DNA of 64,000 nt from Terriglobia bacterium (GTDB lineage Bacteria > Acidobacteriota > Terriglobia > Bryobacterales > Bryobacteraceae), in contig JAIQFS010000014.1 of the NCBI GenBank assembly GCA_020073145.1, positions 44,455 through 108,454 of the forward strand, in the 5' to 3' direction. The position numbers were made by a program, and so were the translations under genes. Each line of letters starts with the position of its first letter. Within the stretch, counting starts at the first letter, position 1. The notes beneath the pieces are model-generated. The model saw only the letters and a program-made list of their open reading frames with translations, was not told the origin of the DNA and ran no database searches. Positions 46,130-53,840 of this stretch are shown piece after piece.

Positions 46130-46694
46130 GGCCGTCATTCGGGACCCGCGGGTAGTGGTCCGAGGCGTGATCGGCGTATTGTTGGCGGCGAATCTGGCGG
46201 CGGCGGTGATGGCGTTCAAGCCGTTCGGCGGGTCGGCCGATGAACTGCGCCAGCGGCGCTCGGAATTACAGCTCCAACTCACACAATCGCAGGCGCGCCT
46301 GGCACGCACCAAACAACTGGCCGGGAAAGTGGAAATGGCGCGCACGCAAGGCGATGAGTTTCTGAGCCAGTACGTGACGGACCGGCGCACGACCTATTCC
46401 ACCATTCTGGAAGAGCTGGACCGGACCGCGCAGGAAGCCGGCATCAAGACTCGCGACCGGAACGTCGAGCTGAACCCCATTGAGGGAAGCGATACGCTGG
46501 AGATGATGTCCATCACCGCAGGCTACGAAGGTTCGTACGCGAATCTGCAGAAGTTCGTCGGTCTGCTCGATAAGTCGCCGCGGTTCCTGATTATCGAGAG
46601 CCTGTCGGCCGCACCGCAGCAGGGCGGGCAGGTGCTGAATGTCAGCTTGAAACTGGATACCTTCGTGAAGGAAGCTCCGGGGGCGGCGTTGTGA
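46113..46694 (+). CDS. pilO: PilO-like pilus assembly protein
   Basis: A 193-residue bitopic inner-membrane protein. One N-terminal helix (VVRGVIGVLLAANLAAAVMA), a coiled-coil (ELRQRRSELQLQLTQSQARL) and a periplasmic ferredoxin-like domain (ISITAGYEGSYANLQKFVGL in outline, ending in a strand VLNVSLKLDTFVKEA). The order after PilM-PilN and the size support the assignment. It overlaps both neighbours; the next gene starts four bases before its stop. Confidence 0.85.
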   Translation: MPKNFKAVIRDPRVVVRGVIGVLLAANLAAAVMAFKPFGGSADELRQRRSELQLQLTQSQARLARTKQLAGKVEMARTQGDEFLSQYVTDRRTTYSTILEELDRTAQEAGIKTRDRNVELNPIEGSDTLEMMSITAGYEGSYANLQKFVGLLDKSPRFLIIESLSAAPQQGGQVLNVSLKLDTFVKEAPGAAL

Positions 46695-47377
46695 AGCTGG
46701 GGCTCCAAGATCGGAATAAGGTCATCATCCTGGCCGCGCTGGTCGGGGTGGGGGTCTATTTGAAGGTCTCGGATGTGCTCTCTTCCCCCGGTTCCGGGAG
46801 CAGCGCCCCCGCCGCGGCAGCAGCCGAGGCCCCGCCACGGATCGTCGCCGAGTCCGCTCCGCCGCCGGCCCGCACGGCTCAGCGGTCGCGAATCCAGAGC
46901 GATGAATTTCACCCGGTGCTGCATTCCAAGCGTCCCGAAGACCGCATCGATCCGGCCAAAGTGGACCCCACGCTGCGCCTGGATCTGCTTGCGAAACTGG
47001 AACGGGTAGATGCTTCGGCGCCGGGGAGGAATCTGTTTCAATTCGGTCCGCCTCCCGCGCCCGCGGTGGTGAAGGGACCGGAACCGAAAGTGATTCCGCA
47101 ACCGCTGCCCGTCGCGGCCGCATCGGGGCCGGCCCAGCCCCTGGCGCCTCCCCCTCCGCCACGCATTCCTCTGCGCTACTACGGGTTCACTTCGGTTTCG
47201 GGCGCCACGGCCAAGACGGCGTTTTTCCTGGACGGGGATGAGATCCTGGTGGCCAAGGAAGGCGAGACGCTGAAGCGGCGGTACCGCGTGGTCAGCATCG
47301 GCCTGAATTCGGTGGTCATGGAAGATACCGAATCGAAGCACCAGCAGACCATCCCCATGGAACCGGCGAACGGATGA
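46691..47377 (+). CDS. PilP/GspC-like protein
   Basis: A 228-residue protein with an N-terminal membrane segment (KVIILAALVGVGVYLKVSDV), a Pro/Ala-rich periplasmic linker, and a C-terminal HR-type beta domain (PLRYYGFTSVSGATAKTAFF, DGDEILVAKEGETL, YRVVSIGLNSVVMEDTESK) as in GspC and PilP proteins that contact the secretin. Its place after PilO favours a PilP-like role. The initiator is GTG at 46691 inside pilO. The secretin itself is not encoded in this operon. Confidence 0.8.
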   Translation: MKLGLQDRNKVIILAALVGVGVYLKVSDVLSSPGSGSSAPAAAAAEAPPRIVAESAPPPARTAQRSRIQSDEFHPVLHSKRPEDRIDPAKVDPTLRLDLLAKLERVDASAPGRNLFQFGPPPAPAVVKGPEPKVIPQPLPVAAASGPAQPLAPPPPPRIPLRYYGFTSVSGATAKTAFFLDGDEILVAKEGETLKRRYRVVSIGLNSVVMEDTESKHQQTIPMEPANG

Positions 47378-49056
47378 GAAGACGCGGCCAATCCGGGTTC
47401 GCGCTGCTGCTGGTCTTCCTGATGGCGGCCGTCATTGCCATTACGCTCTACATGCAGATTCCGCGCCTTGCGTTTCAGGCGCAGCGGCAGAAAGAGCAGT
47501 TGCTGATCGAGCGCGGCGAGCAGTACAAGCGCGCCATTCAGCTCTTCTACCGAGCCAACAACCGATATCCGGCCGAGCTCAAGGATCTGGAGAACTTCAA
47601 CAACCGGCGTTTTCTGCGGCACAAATTCCTCGATCCCATGACCGGGAAGGACGATTGGCGGCTGGTGCACATCAACAACGGCGTGTTGACGGATTCGGTA
47701 TTGAACAAGCAGAAGAAGGACGATGCCAACCAGCCGGCATCCACCGCCGGTCAGTACGTAGGCGAGCAGGCGCCCATCGGCGCGACGCAGAACCCTGGGC
47801 AACCAGCGCAGAATCCCATGTTTCTGCGGAGGCGTGCGAGCGAAGGCGGCGCCGGCGTGCCGGCGGTCGGTCCCAACGGAGAGCCCATTTCGCCCGATGC
47901 GACGGGTCAGCCCGGCCAGCCGCAAGCCCCCGGGATGCCGCCGTTCCCCGGCCAGTCGCAAGCCGGCGCAACTCCGCCGTTCCCCGGCCAGCCACAGATT
48001 CAGCCGCAACCGGGAGCCGACGGGCAGGCGGAGCCGCCGGCTCAGCCGCAACTCTATCCCAACGGACGGCAGCCTTTCTATCCGAGCGTTCAGCCTCAGC
48101 CTTACTCCGGCGCGCAACCGTTTCCAGGGGCTGTGGGCAATGTGCAACCGAACGCCGGAGCCCCGATTCCGCCCGAGGTGGCCAATATGCCGGGAGGGTT
48201 CAACGGTGCGGCGCCGCAGCCGTTTCCGGGTGTGCCGACTCCGGGACAGATCCCGGGGAGGCAGGCCGGCGCGCAACCGTTCGGCGGACAGCCCAATCCG
48301 GCCTCGCCATCGCAGCCGTACGTGGGAGGCGGCCAACCCTACGTGGGTTCGTCGCAGCCATATGTCGGAGGAGGGTCGTACATCGGATCGCAAGCGACCC
48401 CGGGGGGCCCCAACCCAACACCGTTCTCACCCGGCGGCGTCAACCCCACGCCGTTTACGCCCCCCATTGCCAACCCGTTGCCCAATCCCGGGCAGCCCAA
48501 TTTTCAGGCGACGCCCGGCGGCGCGCAGGCGCCCGCGGGATTTCCACAGCCGGGGGCGGGGCCGAACCCGGCGGCCAACTTCATCAACAATATGCTGACG
48601 AATCCGCGCGCGAACCCGGTGGGCCCGCAACCCCAGGGGCAGCAGATTGGCGGCGGCATTGCGGGAATTGCGAGCAAATCGGAAAGCCCCGCGATCATGG
48701 TTTATAACGACCGCACGAATTACAACGAGTGGGAGTTCATTTTCGATCCGACCAAGCAGCAGACACTGCAGAACCCGAACGCCGCGACGATCGGGACGCC
48801 GGCCCAAAACCTGGGTTCCTCGCCGGCCGCCCAGACTCCCGGCGCGGGTCCAAGCACGCCAGGCTTCGGAAACGGCCCTGGCATACCGGGCTTCGGCGGA
48901 CAGGGGGCACCGGGCTTCGCCGGTCCCGGCGCGCCAGGTTTCGCTGGACCCGGCGCGCCATCGGCTCCCGGCAACAGCGCCAATCCGGGGGCGGCTACGC
49001 CCGGCGCGGGACAGACTTCGCAGCTTCCCACCAACATCCGGCCGGGGCGGCCCTGA
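47374..49056 (+). CDS. pseudopilin-like protein with long Pro/Gly/Gln-rich tail
   Basis: A 560-residue protein. Residues 1-115 look like a GspG-type pseudopilin: a basic leader RRRGQSG, a hydrophobic helix (FALLLVFLMAAVIAITLYM), then RGEQYKRAIQLFYRANNRYP and KFLDPMTGKDDWRLV. The Glu at mature position 5 of normal pilins is absent; Leu is there. Everything after residue 140 is low-complexity Pro/Gly/Gln/Ala sequence with short repeats, interrupted by one conserved-looking block (YNDRTNYNEWEFIFDPTKQ, about 450-468). GspG proteins are normally 130-150 residues. It ends the pilus operon and converges with zero spacing on the metallopeptidase gene. Confidence 0.8.
   Translation: MRRRGQSGFALLLVFLMAAVIAITLYMQIPRLAFQAQRQKEQLLIERGEQYKRAIQLFYRANNRYPAELKDLENFNNRRFLRHKFLDPMTGKDDWRLVHINNGVLTDSVLNKQKKDDANQPASTAGQYVGEQAPIGATQNPGQPAQNPMFLRRRASEGGAGVPAVGPNGEPISPDATGQPGQPQAPGMPPFPGQSQAGATPPFPGQPQIQPQPGADGQAEPPAQPQLYPNGRQPFYPSVQPQPYSGAQPFPGAVGNVQPNAGAPIPPEVANMPGGFNGAAPQPFPGVPTPGQIPGRQAGAQPFGGQPNPASPSQPYVGGGQPYVGSSQPYVGGGSYIGSQATPGGPNPTPFSPGGVNPTPFTPPIANPLPNPGQPNFQATPGGAQAPAGFPQPGAGPNPAANFINNMLTNPRANPVGPQPQGQQIGGGIAGIASKSESPAIMVYNDRTNYNEWEFIFDPTKQQTLQNPNAATIGTPAQNLGSSPAAQTPGAGPSTPGFGNGPGIPGFGGQGAPGFAGPGAPGFAGPGAPSAPGNSANPGAATPGAGQTSQLPTNIRPGRP
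48313..48375 (+). repeat. three codon-aligned 21-bp repeats in the pseudopilin tail
   Basis: Three consecutive 21-base units encode QPYVGGG, QPYVGSS and QPYVGGG (residues 314-334). They differ mainly at silent positions, showing older duplication under selection for the peptide. Confidence 0.75.
48904..48951 (+). repeat. two codon-aligned 24-bp repeats in the pseudopilin tail
   Basis: Two 24-base units each encode GAPGFAGP (from residue 511), followed by a third partial GAP. The collagen-like G-x-P spacing continues around them. Confidence 0.7.
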
Positions 49057-49446
49057 TCAGCGGCTGGTCTTGGCGCGGCGCGCGCGTTCGGCGGCCCGCA
49101 CCTGGGCTTCATCCATTCCGAAATAGTGGGCCACTTCATGCCACACGGTGTCTTCGACCATCCGCGCCAGGTGCTCGGGCGAACGGGCCAGACGCTCGTG
49201 AGGCCCTTGAAAGATGGTGATGCGGTCCGGCATGGCAAAGGACTCGAACACGCTGCGCGAGGTGAGCGGGCGGCCTTCGTACAAACCAAGCAGCGTTCCC
49301 CCGCGGGGGACCCGGCCGCGCGCCAATTGCGCGGCGGTGGGCTCGGGCTCGACCACCACGGCAATATTCTGCAAGCGGCGACGGAAGCGGCCCGGAATGC
49401 GGCGATAGGCCGTGGAAACCAGGCGATCGAATTCGTTTGGATCCAT
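49057..49446 (-). CDS. zinc metallopeptidase-like protein (DUF1025/zincin_1)
   Basis: A 129-residue cytosolic protein of the small metallopeptidase family once called DUF1025. The HExxH metal site is H103-E-V-A-H in VWHEVAHYFGMDE; the upstream LLGLYEGRPLTSRS and PDRITIFQGPHERLAR segments are typical of the family. Proteolytic activity has been assumed from the motif rather than shown. The start at 49446 is 29 bases from the start of the divergent cmk gene. Its stop abuts the pseudopilin stop, with no room for a terminator. Confidence 0.85.
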   Translation of the reverse strand: MDPNEFDRLVSTAYRRIPGRFRRRLQNIAVVVEPEPTAAQLARGRVPRGGTLLGLYEGRPLTSRSVFESFAMPDRITIFQGPHERLARSPEHLARMVEDTVWHEVAHYFGMDEAQVRAAERARRAKTSR

Positions 49447-49475
49447 GCCTGTTGCTATTCTACTTGCTGGCGCTG

Positions 49476-50159
49476 ATGACGACGAGACACGTAGTGTTGG
49501 CAATCGACGGCCCCGCGGGCTCGGGCAAAAGTACGGTGGCACAGCGGCTGGCGGAGCGGCTGAGATTCACGTATATCGATACGGGCGCGATGTACCGCGC
49601 GGTGGCGCTGTGGGCGCTGCGGCAAAAGGTCGACTCAAGCGACATGCACCGCCTGGAGCAACTGGCTCTGGCGGCTGAGATCGAGCTATCCCCGGGCCAG
49701 GTCCGGCTCAACGGCGAGCAGGTGACGGAAGCCATTCGCGCGCCCGAGGTTTCGCTCGCGGCCTCGAAAGTCGCCGTGATTCCCGGCGTGCGGAGGGCCA
49801 CCGTGGCCAAGCAGCGCGCCATCGCCGGCCGGGCCAGCGTGGTGATGGAAGGGCGCGATATCGGCACGGTGGTGTTTCCCGACGCCGACGTCAAGATTTT
49901 TCTCGATGCCCAACCGCGGGAGCGGGTGCGGCGGCGGCTCCTGGAGCTTCAGGCCAAGGGGGAAGAAGTCGCCGAGAGCGCCCTCGCCGAGCAGATGGAG
50001 GAGCGCGACCGGCGGGACAGCAGCCGGGCGGATTCGCCGCTGAGCCAGGCCCCCGATGCCGTCTATGTGGATTCGACGGCCCTGACCATTGAAGAAGTGG
50101 TGGAGACGATCCTGAAAATCGTGCGGATGCGGGTCACCAACGGAAAGGAGTTCCATTGA
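49476..50159 (+). CDS. cmk: cytidylate kinase
   Basis: A 227-residue CMP/dCMP kinase. P-loop IDGPAGSGKST at residues 10-20, then LRFTYIDTGAMYRAVALWAL, SKVAVIPGVRRATVAKQRAI, VVMEGRDIGTVVFPDADVKI and the LID EQMEERDRRDSSRADSPL, all diagnostic. It makes CDP for nucleic acid and phospholipid synthesis. ATG at 49476 is favoured; a frame from 49437 adds a hydrophobic stretch with no role. It is coupled to lysC by a TTGA overlap. Confidence 0.95.
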   Translation: MTTRHVVLAIDGPAGSGKSTVAQRLAERLRFTYIDTGAMYRAVALWALRQKVDSSDMHRLEQLALAAEIELSPGQVRLNGEQVTEAIRAPEVSLAASKVAVIPGVRRATVAKQRAIAGRASVVMEGRDIGTVVFPDADVKIFLDAQPRERVRRRLLELQAKGEEVAESALAEQMEERDRRDSSRADSPLSQAPDAVYVDSTALTIEEVVETILKIVRMRVTNGKEFH

Positions 50160-51565
50160 AAGACTTGCTGGTGATGAAATTTGGCGGCACGAGCGTGGGA
50201 TCGGCCTCGCGCATGCGAGTGGCCGCGGCGCTGACGGCTCAGGAAAGCAGGAAGCGGCCGGTGGCCATCGTGGTCTCGGCCATGTCCAAGATCACCGACC
50301 TGCTGCTGGGCACGATGCGCCACGCTGAGGCAGGCGACCATGCGGGCATCAGCGCCAACCTGGCCGCGCTGCGCGCGCGTCACGAGGATACGTGCCGGGA
50401 ACTGCTTCCGGAGGACCGCCGGACCGCGGTGATGGCGGGCGTTCACGGCCTGATCGGGGAATTTGAGCGCATCGTCAACGGGATGGCGCTGCTCAACGAG
50501 CGGCCTCCGCGCTCGGTAGATGAAGCCGTGGCGGTAGGAGAACGGCTCTCGGCTCTGTTGGTCGCCGCGTGCCTCAACGCCGAAGGCACCCCGGCCGCGG
50601 CCGTGAACGCGTGGGAGGTGGTGGTGACCGATGCCGTGTTCGGCAACGCCTCGCCCCTCATGGAACCGACGCGCCAGAAGGCGCGGGAGAAGGTCCTGCC
50701 CCTGCTCGAGCGGGGACTGGTCCCGGTGATCACGGGTTTCAACGGCGCCACGGCCGACGGTCGGCCCACCACGCTCGGGCGCGGCGGCTCGGATTTCTCG
50801 GCTTCCATCCTGGCCGCCGCCCTGGACGCCGCGGAAGTCTGGATCTGGACCGATGTAGACGGCATCATGAGCGCCGACCCGCGCCTGGTGCCGGACGTGG
50901 TGGTGCTCGACGAGGTCACCTATGCGGAGGCGGCGGAACTGGCGTATAACGGGGCCAAGGTCTTGCATCCCCGGACGCTCGCGCCGCTGGCGGACAAGCG
51001 CATTCCGGTATGGAGCAAGAACAGCTTCGCCCCCGAGAAGCCAGGCACCAAGATCGTGCCGGCCATCGCCAAAGCCAATGGGGCGCGCGCCGTCACCTCA
51101 ATGACCAACGTGGCCCTGGTGTCGCTCGAGCCCGCCAGCGCCGAACTGAGCGGCGTGCAGGTGATGGCGCGGGCGCTCGACGCCATGGCGCGCGTCGACG
51201 TTGAGGTGCTGGCGCTGTCCAGCTCCAGCTATCGCCAGAGCTTCTGTTTCCTGGTGCGCGGGGAAGAGCTGCGACCCACCATGCAGGCGCTCGAAGCCGC
51301 GCTGGCCCTGGAGCTGGCGCACGGCTACGTCAAGCCCATCCACGTGGACGAGAACGTCGGCCTTTTGGCGATCGTGGGCGAAGGCATGCAAGGCAAGCCC
51401 GGCCTGGCGGGGAGAGTCTTCACCGCGATTTCGCGCGAACAGGTCAACATCATCGCCATTGCCCAGGGGTCTAGCGAACTCACCATCGGCATTGTCGTCC
51501 GCCGCGACGGCCTGGAAAAGGCAGTGCGCGCGGTGCATCGCGAATGCGAGCTCGGCAAAGCGTGA
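50156..51565 (+). CDS. lysC: aspartate kinase
   Basis: A 469-residue monofunctional aspartate kinase (class with two C-terminal ACT domains). VMKFGGTSVGSASRMR opens the kinase domain; GRGGSDFSASILAAALDA and WTDVDGIMSADPRLVPD are substrate and nucleotide loops; the ACT region includes GKPGLAGRVFTAISREQVNI. First step of lysine, threonine and methionine synthesis, usually feedback inhibited through the ACT domains. The initiator is TTG at 50156 with a strong AAAGGAG six bases upstream, overlapping the cmk stop. Confidence 0.95.
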   Translation: MKDLLVMKFGGTSVGSASRMRVAAALTAQESRKRPVAIVVSAMSKITDLLLGTMRHAEAGDHAGISANLAALRARHEDTCRELLPEDRRTAVMAGVHGLIGEFERIVNGMALLNERPPRSVDEAVAVGERLSALLVAACLNAEGTPAAAVNAWEVVVTDAVFGNASPLMEPTRQKAREKVLPLLERGLVPVITGFNGATADGRPTTLGRGGSDFSASILAAALDAAEVWIWTDVDGIMSADPRLVPDVVVLDEVTYAEAAELAYNGAKVLHPRTLAPLADKRIPVWSKNSFAPEKPGTKIVPAIAKANGARAVTSMTNVALVSLEPASAELSGVQVMARALDAMARVDVEVLALSSSSYRQSFCFLVRGEELRPTMQALEAALALELAHGYVKPIHVDENVGLLAIVGEGMQGKPGLAGRVFTAISREQVNIIAIAQGSSELTIGIVVRRDGLEKAVRAVHRECELGKA

Positions 51566-51596
51566 GGGCCGGGCCGTTCTTCACTTGATCAGCCGC

Positions 51597-51887
51597 ATGA
51601 TCGGCATTCTGGTTCACGGGGACAATCATTTCATCGTGCGCGGCCCCTTGCCTGATCGCGCGACCGCGTTGGCCCTGGTTCAGCACTGGTCCGTCATTCG
51701 AATCGGAGCCCAAACCCCCACTGCCCTCAAGCCCTGGCGGATCAGCTCGCGCGAATTCCGCGAAGATCTGGAGTGGGCCGTCGTGGTGCCTGGGGAGAAC
51801 GCGGTGTCGCCCGCCGTGGCCCGGCTGCTGGAAGAGTTGACGGCGCGGGGCGTGGCGATCCACGACTCGAGTTCCAGCGTCTGGTAA
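51597..51887 (+). CDS. small conserved-looking protein of unknown function
   Basis: A 96-residue protein with no signal peptide: begins MIGILVHGDNHFIVRGPLPD and ends HDSSSSVW. It contains LVQHWSVIRIG and a LEWAVVVPGENAVSPAVARL stretch that predicts as alternating strands and helices. I do not know the family. It follows lysC by 31 bases on the same strand and may be co-transcribed. The real-gene call rests on codon-like composition, length and the absence of a competing frame. Confidence 0.6.
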   Translation: MIGILVHGDNHFIVRGPLPDRATALALVQHWSVIRIGAQTPTALKPWRISSREFREDLEWAVVVPGENAVSPAVARLLEELTARGVAIHDSSSSVW

Positions 51888-51962
51888 CGGCCGACCACGG
51901 CATGGCGGGTTCAGTTTTGCCCCCCGGGCGTTCCCCGCCCGCTGCCCCGCGATTCAAAATAT

Positions 51963-51975
51963 GCAACTCAGTTGC
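51963..51975. promoter_or_regulatory. 13-bp palindrome in AT-rich leader
   Basis: GCAACTCAGTTGC is a perfect inverted repeat (6-bp arms around one base), followed by TAAAATATATTG, in an unusually AT-rich patch of this GC-rich window. It lies about 140 bases upstream of the barrel-protein/cytochrome c pair and may mark a promoter with its operator. A metal-responsive regulator is one guess, not shown. Confidence 0.35.
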
Positions 51976-52115
51976 TAAAATATATTGAAAAAGACCAACC
52001 CTGGAGCTATCATCGTATTTTCTTGCAATTGACTTGCGGATAAAACGACGGTCGCGGCAGCGTGTCAGCCTGCCAAGACCCACCGCTGCCGGTGTCCGAT
52101 GAAAGGAGGATCCGT

Positions 52116-53027
52116 GTGCTGCATTCCAATCAATCGCCGTTATGGTTCCCTTGGCGGCGTGTTCCCGCGTTGGTTTTCCTGCTGATCGGTGCGCATTCCA
52201 GTTGGGCGGGCGAAGGCCCTTTCTTCATTACCTATACGCACCAGATGGAAGAGCCGGGGAATCTGGAGATTGCCACTCAGAACGTCACCGGGAGGCCGGG
52301 CGCGGCGCATCGGTTTCTGGGCGAGGCGACGGAACTCGAATACGGCGTGCGGGGATGGTGGACCAGCGAGTTCTACCTGGACGGACAGGTCACCCGCGGC
52401 GAAGGCGCGTTCTTCACGGGATACCGGTGGGAGAACCGGTTCCGGCTTCTTCCGGGGGAGCACTGGATCAACCCGGTGTTGTACCTCGAGTTCGAAAACA
52501 TCAATGGCGCCGACAAGACCTTGCTCGAGTTGGTGAATCACGATGGCCAGGACGATCTCACAGCGCCGGGTAGCGATGCGCGGACCGAGAAGAAGCGGGA
52601 GATCGAGGCTAAGTTGATCCTCGGAAGTTACTACCGGGGCTGGACGATCGCGGAAAACTTGGTTGCGGAGAAGAACGTCCGCCACGAGCCGTACGAGTTC
52701 GGCTACACGGTGGGCGTCAGCCGGCCGCTGGCCCTGGCTGCCAGACCCGACCGTTGCAACTTCTGCACCGAGAACTTCCAGGTGGGCGTCGAGATGTACG
52801 GTGGGCTGGGGACACACGACGATTTCGGCTTGCGCGGAACGTCGCACTATGTGGCACCCACGGCGGCCTGGACCCTAGCCAACGGCACCATATTTCGAGT
52901 GTCGCCCGCGTTCGGCGTAACGGGCGCCAGCGCTGGCCTCCTGCTGCGTTTCGGCGTGTCTTATGAGGTCGAGCAATTTGGCCGAACCGTACGAAATCTG
53001 TTTCGCCGTTCCGGAGGACGTCCATGA
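52116..53027 (+). CDS. probable outer-membrane beta-barrel protein
   Basis: A 303-residue protein with a signal peptide (VPALVFLLIGAHSSWAG). The mature part is rich in alternating aromatic/polar strands (TELEYGVRGWWTSEFYLDGQ, YRWENRFRLLPGEHWINPVL, KLILGSYYRGWTIAENLVAE, FRVSPAFGVTGASAGLLLRF), typical of an outer-membrane barrel. A CNFC pair occurs near residue 210. No named family is evident. GTG at 52116 is preferred: AGGAGG lies six bases before it and the signal peptide begins there. It overlaps the following cytochrome c gene by four bases (ATGA). Confidence 0.78.
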   Translation: MLHSNQSPLWFPWRRVPALVFLLIGAHSSWAGEGPFFITYTHQMEEPGNLEIATQNVTGRPGAAHRFLGEATELEYGVRGWWTSEFYLDGQVTRGEGAFFTGYRWENRFRLLPGEHWINPVLYLEFENINGADKTLLELVNHDGQDDLTAPGSDARTEKKREIEAKLILGSYYRGWTIAENLVAEKNVRHEPYEFGYTVGVSRPLALAARPDRCNFCTENFQVGVEMYGGLGTHDDFGLRGTSHYVAPTAAWTLANGTIFRVSPAFGVTGASAGLLLRFGVSYEVEQFGRTVRNLFRRSGGRP

Positions 53028-53389
53028 AGATCTGGAGACAGACGCTCGGATGCCTGGTGCTGGCTGCGGCCGGGGCGCGAGTGGGGAGCCTGGTACAGCA
53101 GGCGCCGGCTCCGGAGGCGAGGCGGGCCAATCCACGGCAGAGTGACCCACTGGCGCGGCGCGCCGGCGCGAAACTGTACGCACGCGAATGCGCGGCGTGC
53201 CATGGCCCCCAGCGTGGAGGAATCGGAAAAGCGCCCCCTCTTAGCCGGACGGATATTTACCGGGCCGCGCCCGGGGCCTTGTTCTGGGTTCTGCGCAATG
53301 GATCGCTACGCGGCGGGATGCCGTCGTTTGCGCATTTGCCCGAGGTGGAACGGTGGCAGATCGTCACGTTCCTGCAAGAGACGAAATAG
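53024..53389 (+). CDS. small periplasmic cytochrome c
   Basis: A 121-residue class I cytochrome c with a signal segment (TLGCLVLAAAGARVGSLV) and one heme site C56-A-A-C59-H60 in YARECAACHGPQRGG. Met99 in LRGGMPSFAHL is the likely sixth ligand, followed by the C-terminal helix EVERWQIVTFLQETK. An electron carrier, coupled to the upstream barrel-protein gene, which suggests a joint job at the envelope. Confidence 0.9.
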   Translation: MKIWRQTLGCLVLAAAGARVGSLVQQAPAPEARRANPRQSDPLARRAGAKLYARECAACHGPQRGGIGKAPPLSRTDIYRAAPGALFWVLRNGSLRGGMPSFAHLPEVERWQIVTFLQETK

Positions 53390-53399
53390 GCGGGCGGCG

Positions 53400-53620
53400 T
53401 GGGAGCGGTTGCGGGGAGCTGACGTGGCGGGTGAGTTTCTGGAATCGGCGCAGGCCGAGGCGCGGAGCAAACAGTGGCTGAGCGACGAGCGCTTGACGGT
53501 GGATGGGACGCGGATCGAGGCGTGGGCCAGCGCGCGCAGCGATCAACCGAAGGCGAATCCGCCGGCTCCGGGCGCTGGATCGGGACGGCACCGGGAGTTG
53601 CAGAAGCGGGATCTGTCCGA
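53400..53620 (+). pseudogene. decayed transposase fragment (IS5/IS1182-like)
   Basis: An open stretch in one frame reads WERLRGADVAGEFLESAQAE, then KQWLSDERLTVDGTRIEAWA. This is the well-known central block (LLSDEHFTVDGTLIEAWAS) of IS5/IS1182-type transposases. The N-terminal third, the catalytic Asp/Glu remainder and the termini are missing, and the frame dissolves after about 53620, so it is a fossil. It occupies most of the 451-base space between the cytochrome c and receptor genes; the remaining bases up to the terminator at 53785 show nothing I can name. Confidence 0.75.
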
Positions 53621-53784
53621 ATGGCCAATCTCAGCCTGGCCGCGGTGTAAAAGGCGATCCAACCTCGGGGGACCACCTCTCGGAAGCAGTTCCCACCGTC
53701 CAAGCACGTCGGGCTTGCCCTCCATTGACCTGGATCGGAGAACTAGCCGGTTTTTCAGCGGCCTTTGCCGGCCTGACTGCACAT

Positions 53785-53825
53785 GAAAAAGCCCCGCCCG
53801 CGGTCTGATCGGCCGCGAGCGGGGC
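53785..53825 (-). terminator. strong intrinsic terminator of the TonB receptor gene
   Basis: Read on the minus strand, GCCCCGCTCGCGGCC pairs with GACCGCGGGCGGGGC around a GATCA loop (15-bp stem with minor mismatches) and is followed by TTTTT. It lies 16 bases beyond the receptor stop. Confidence 0.9.
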
Positions 53826-53840
53826 GTACTGCCTCAGGAT

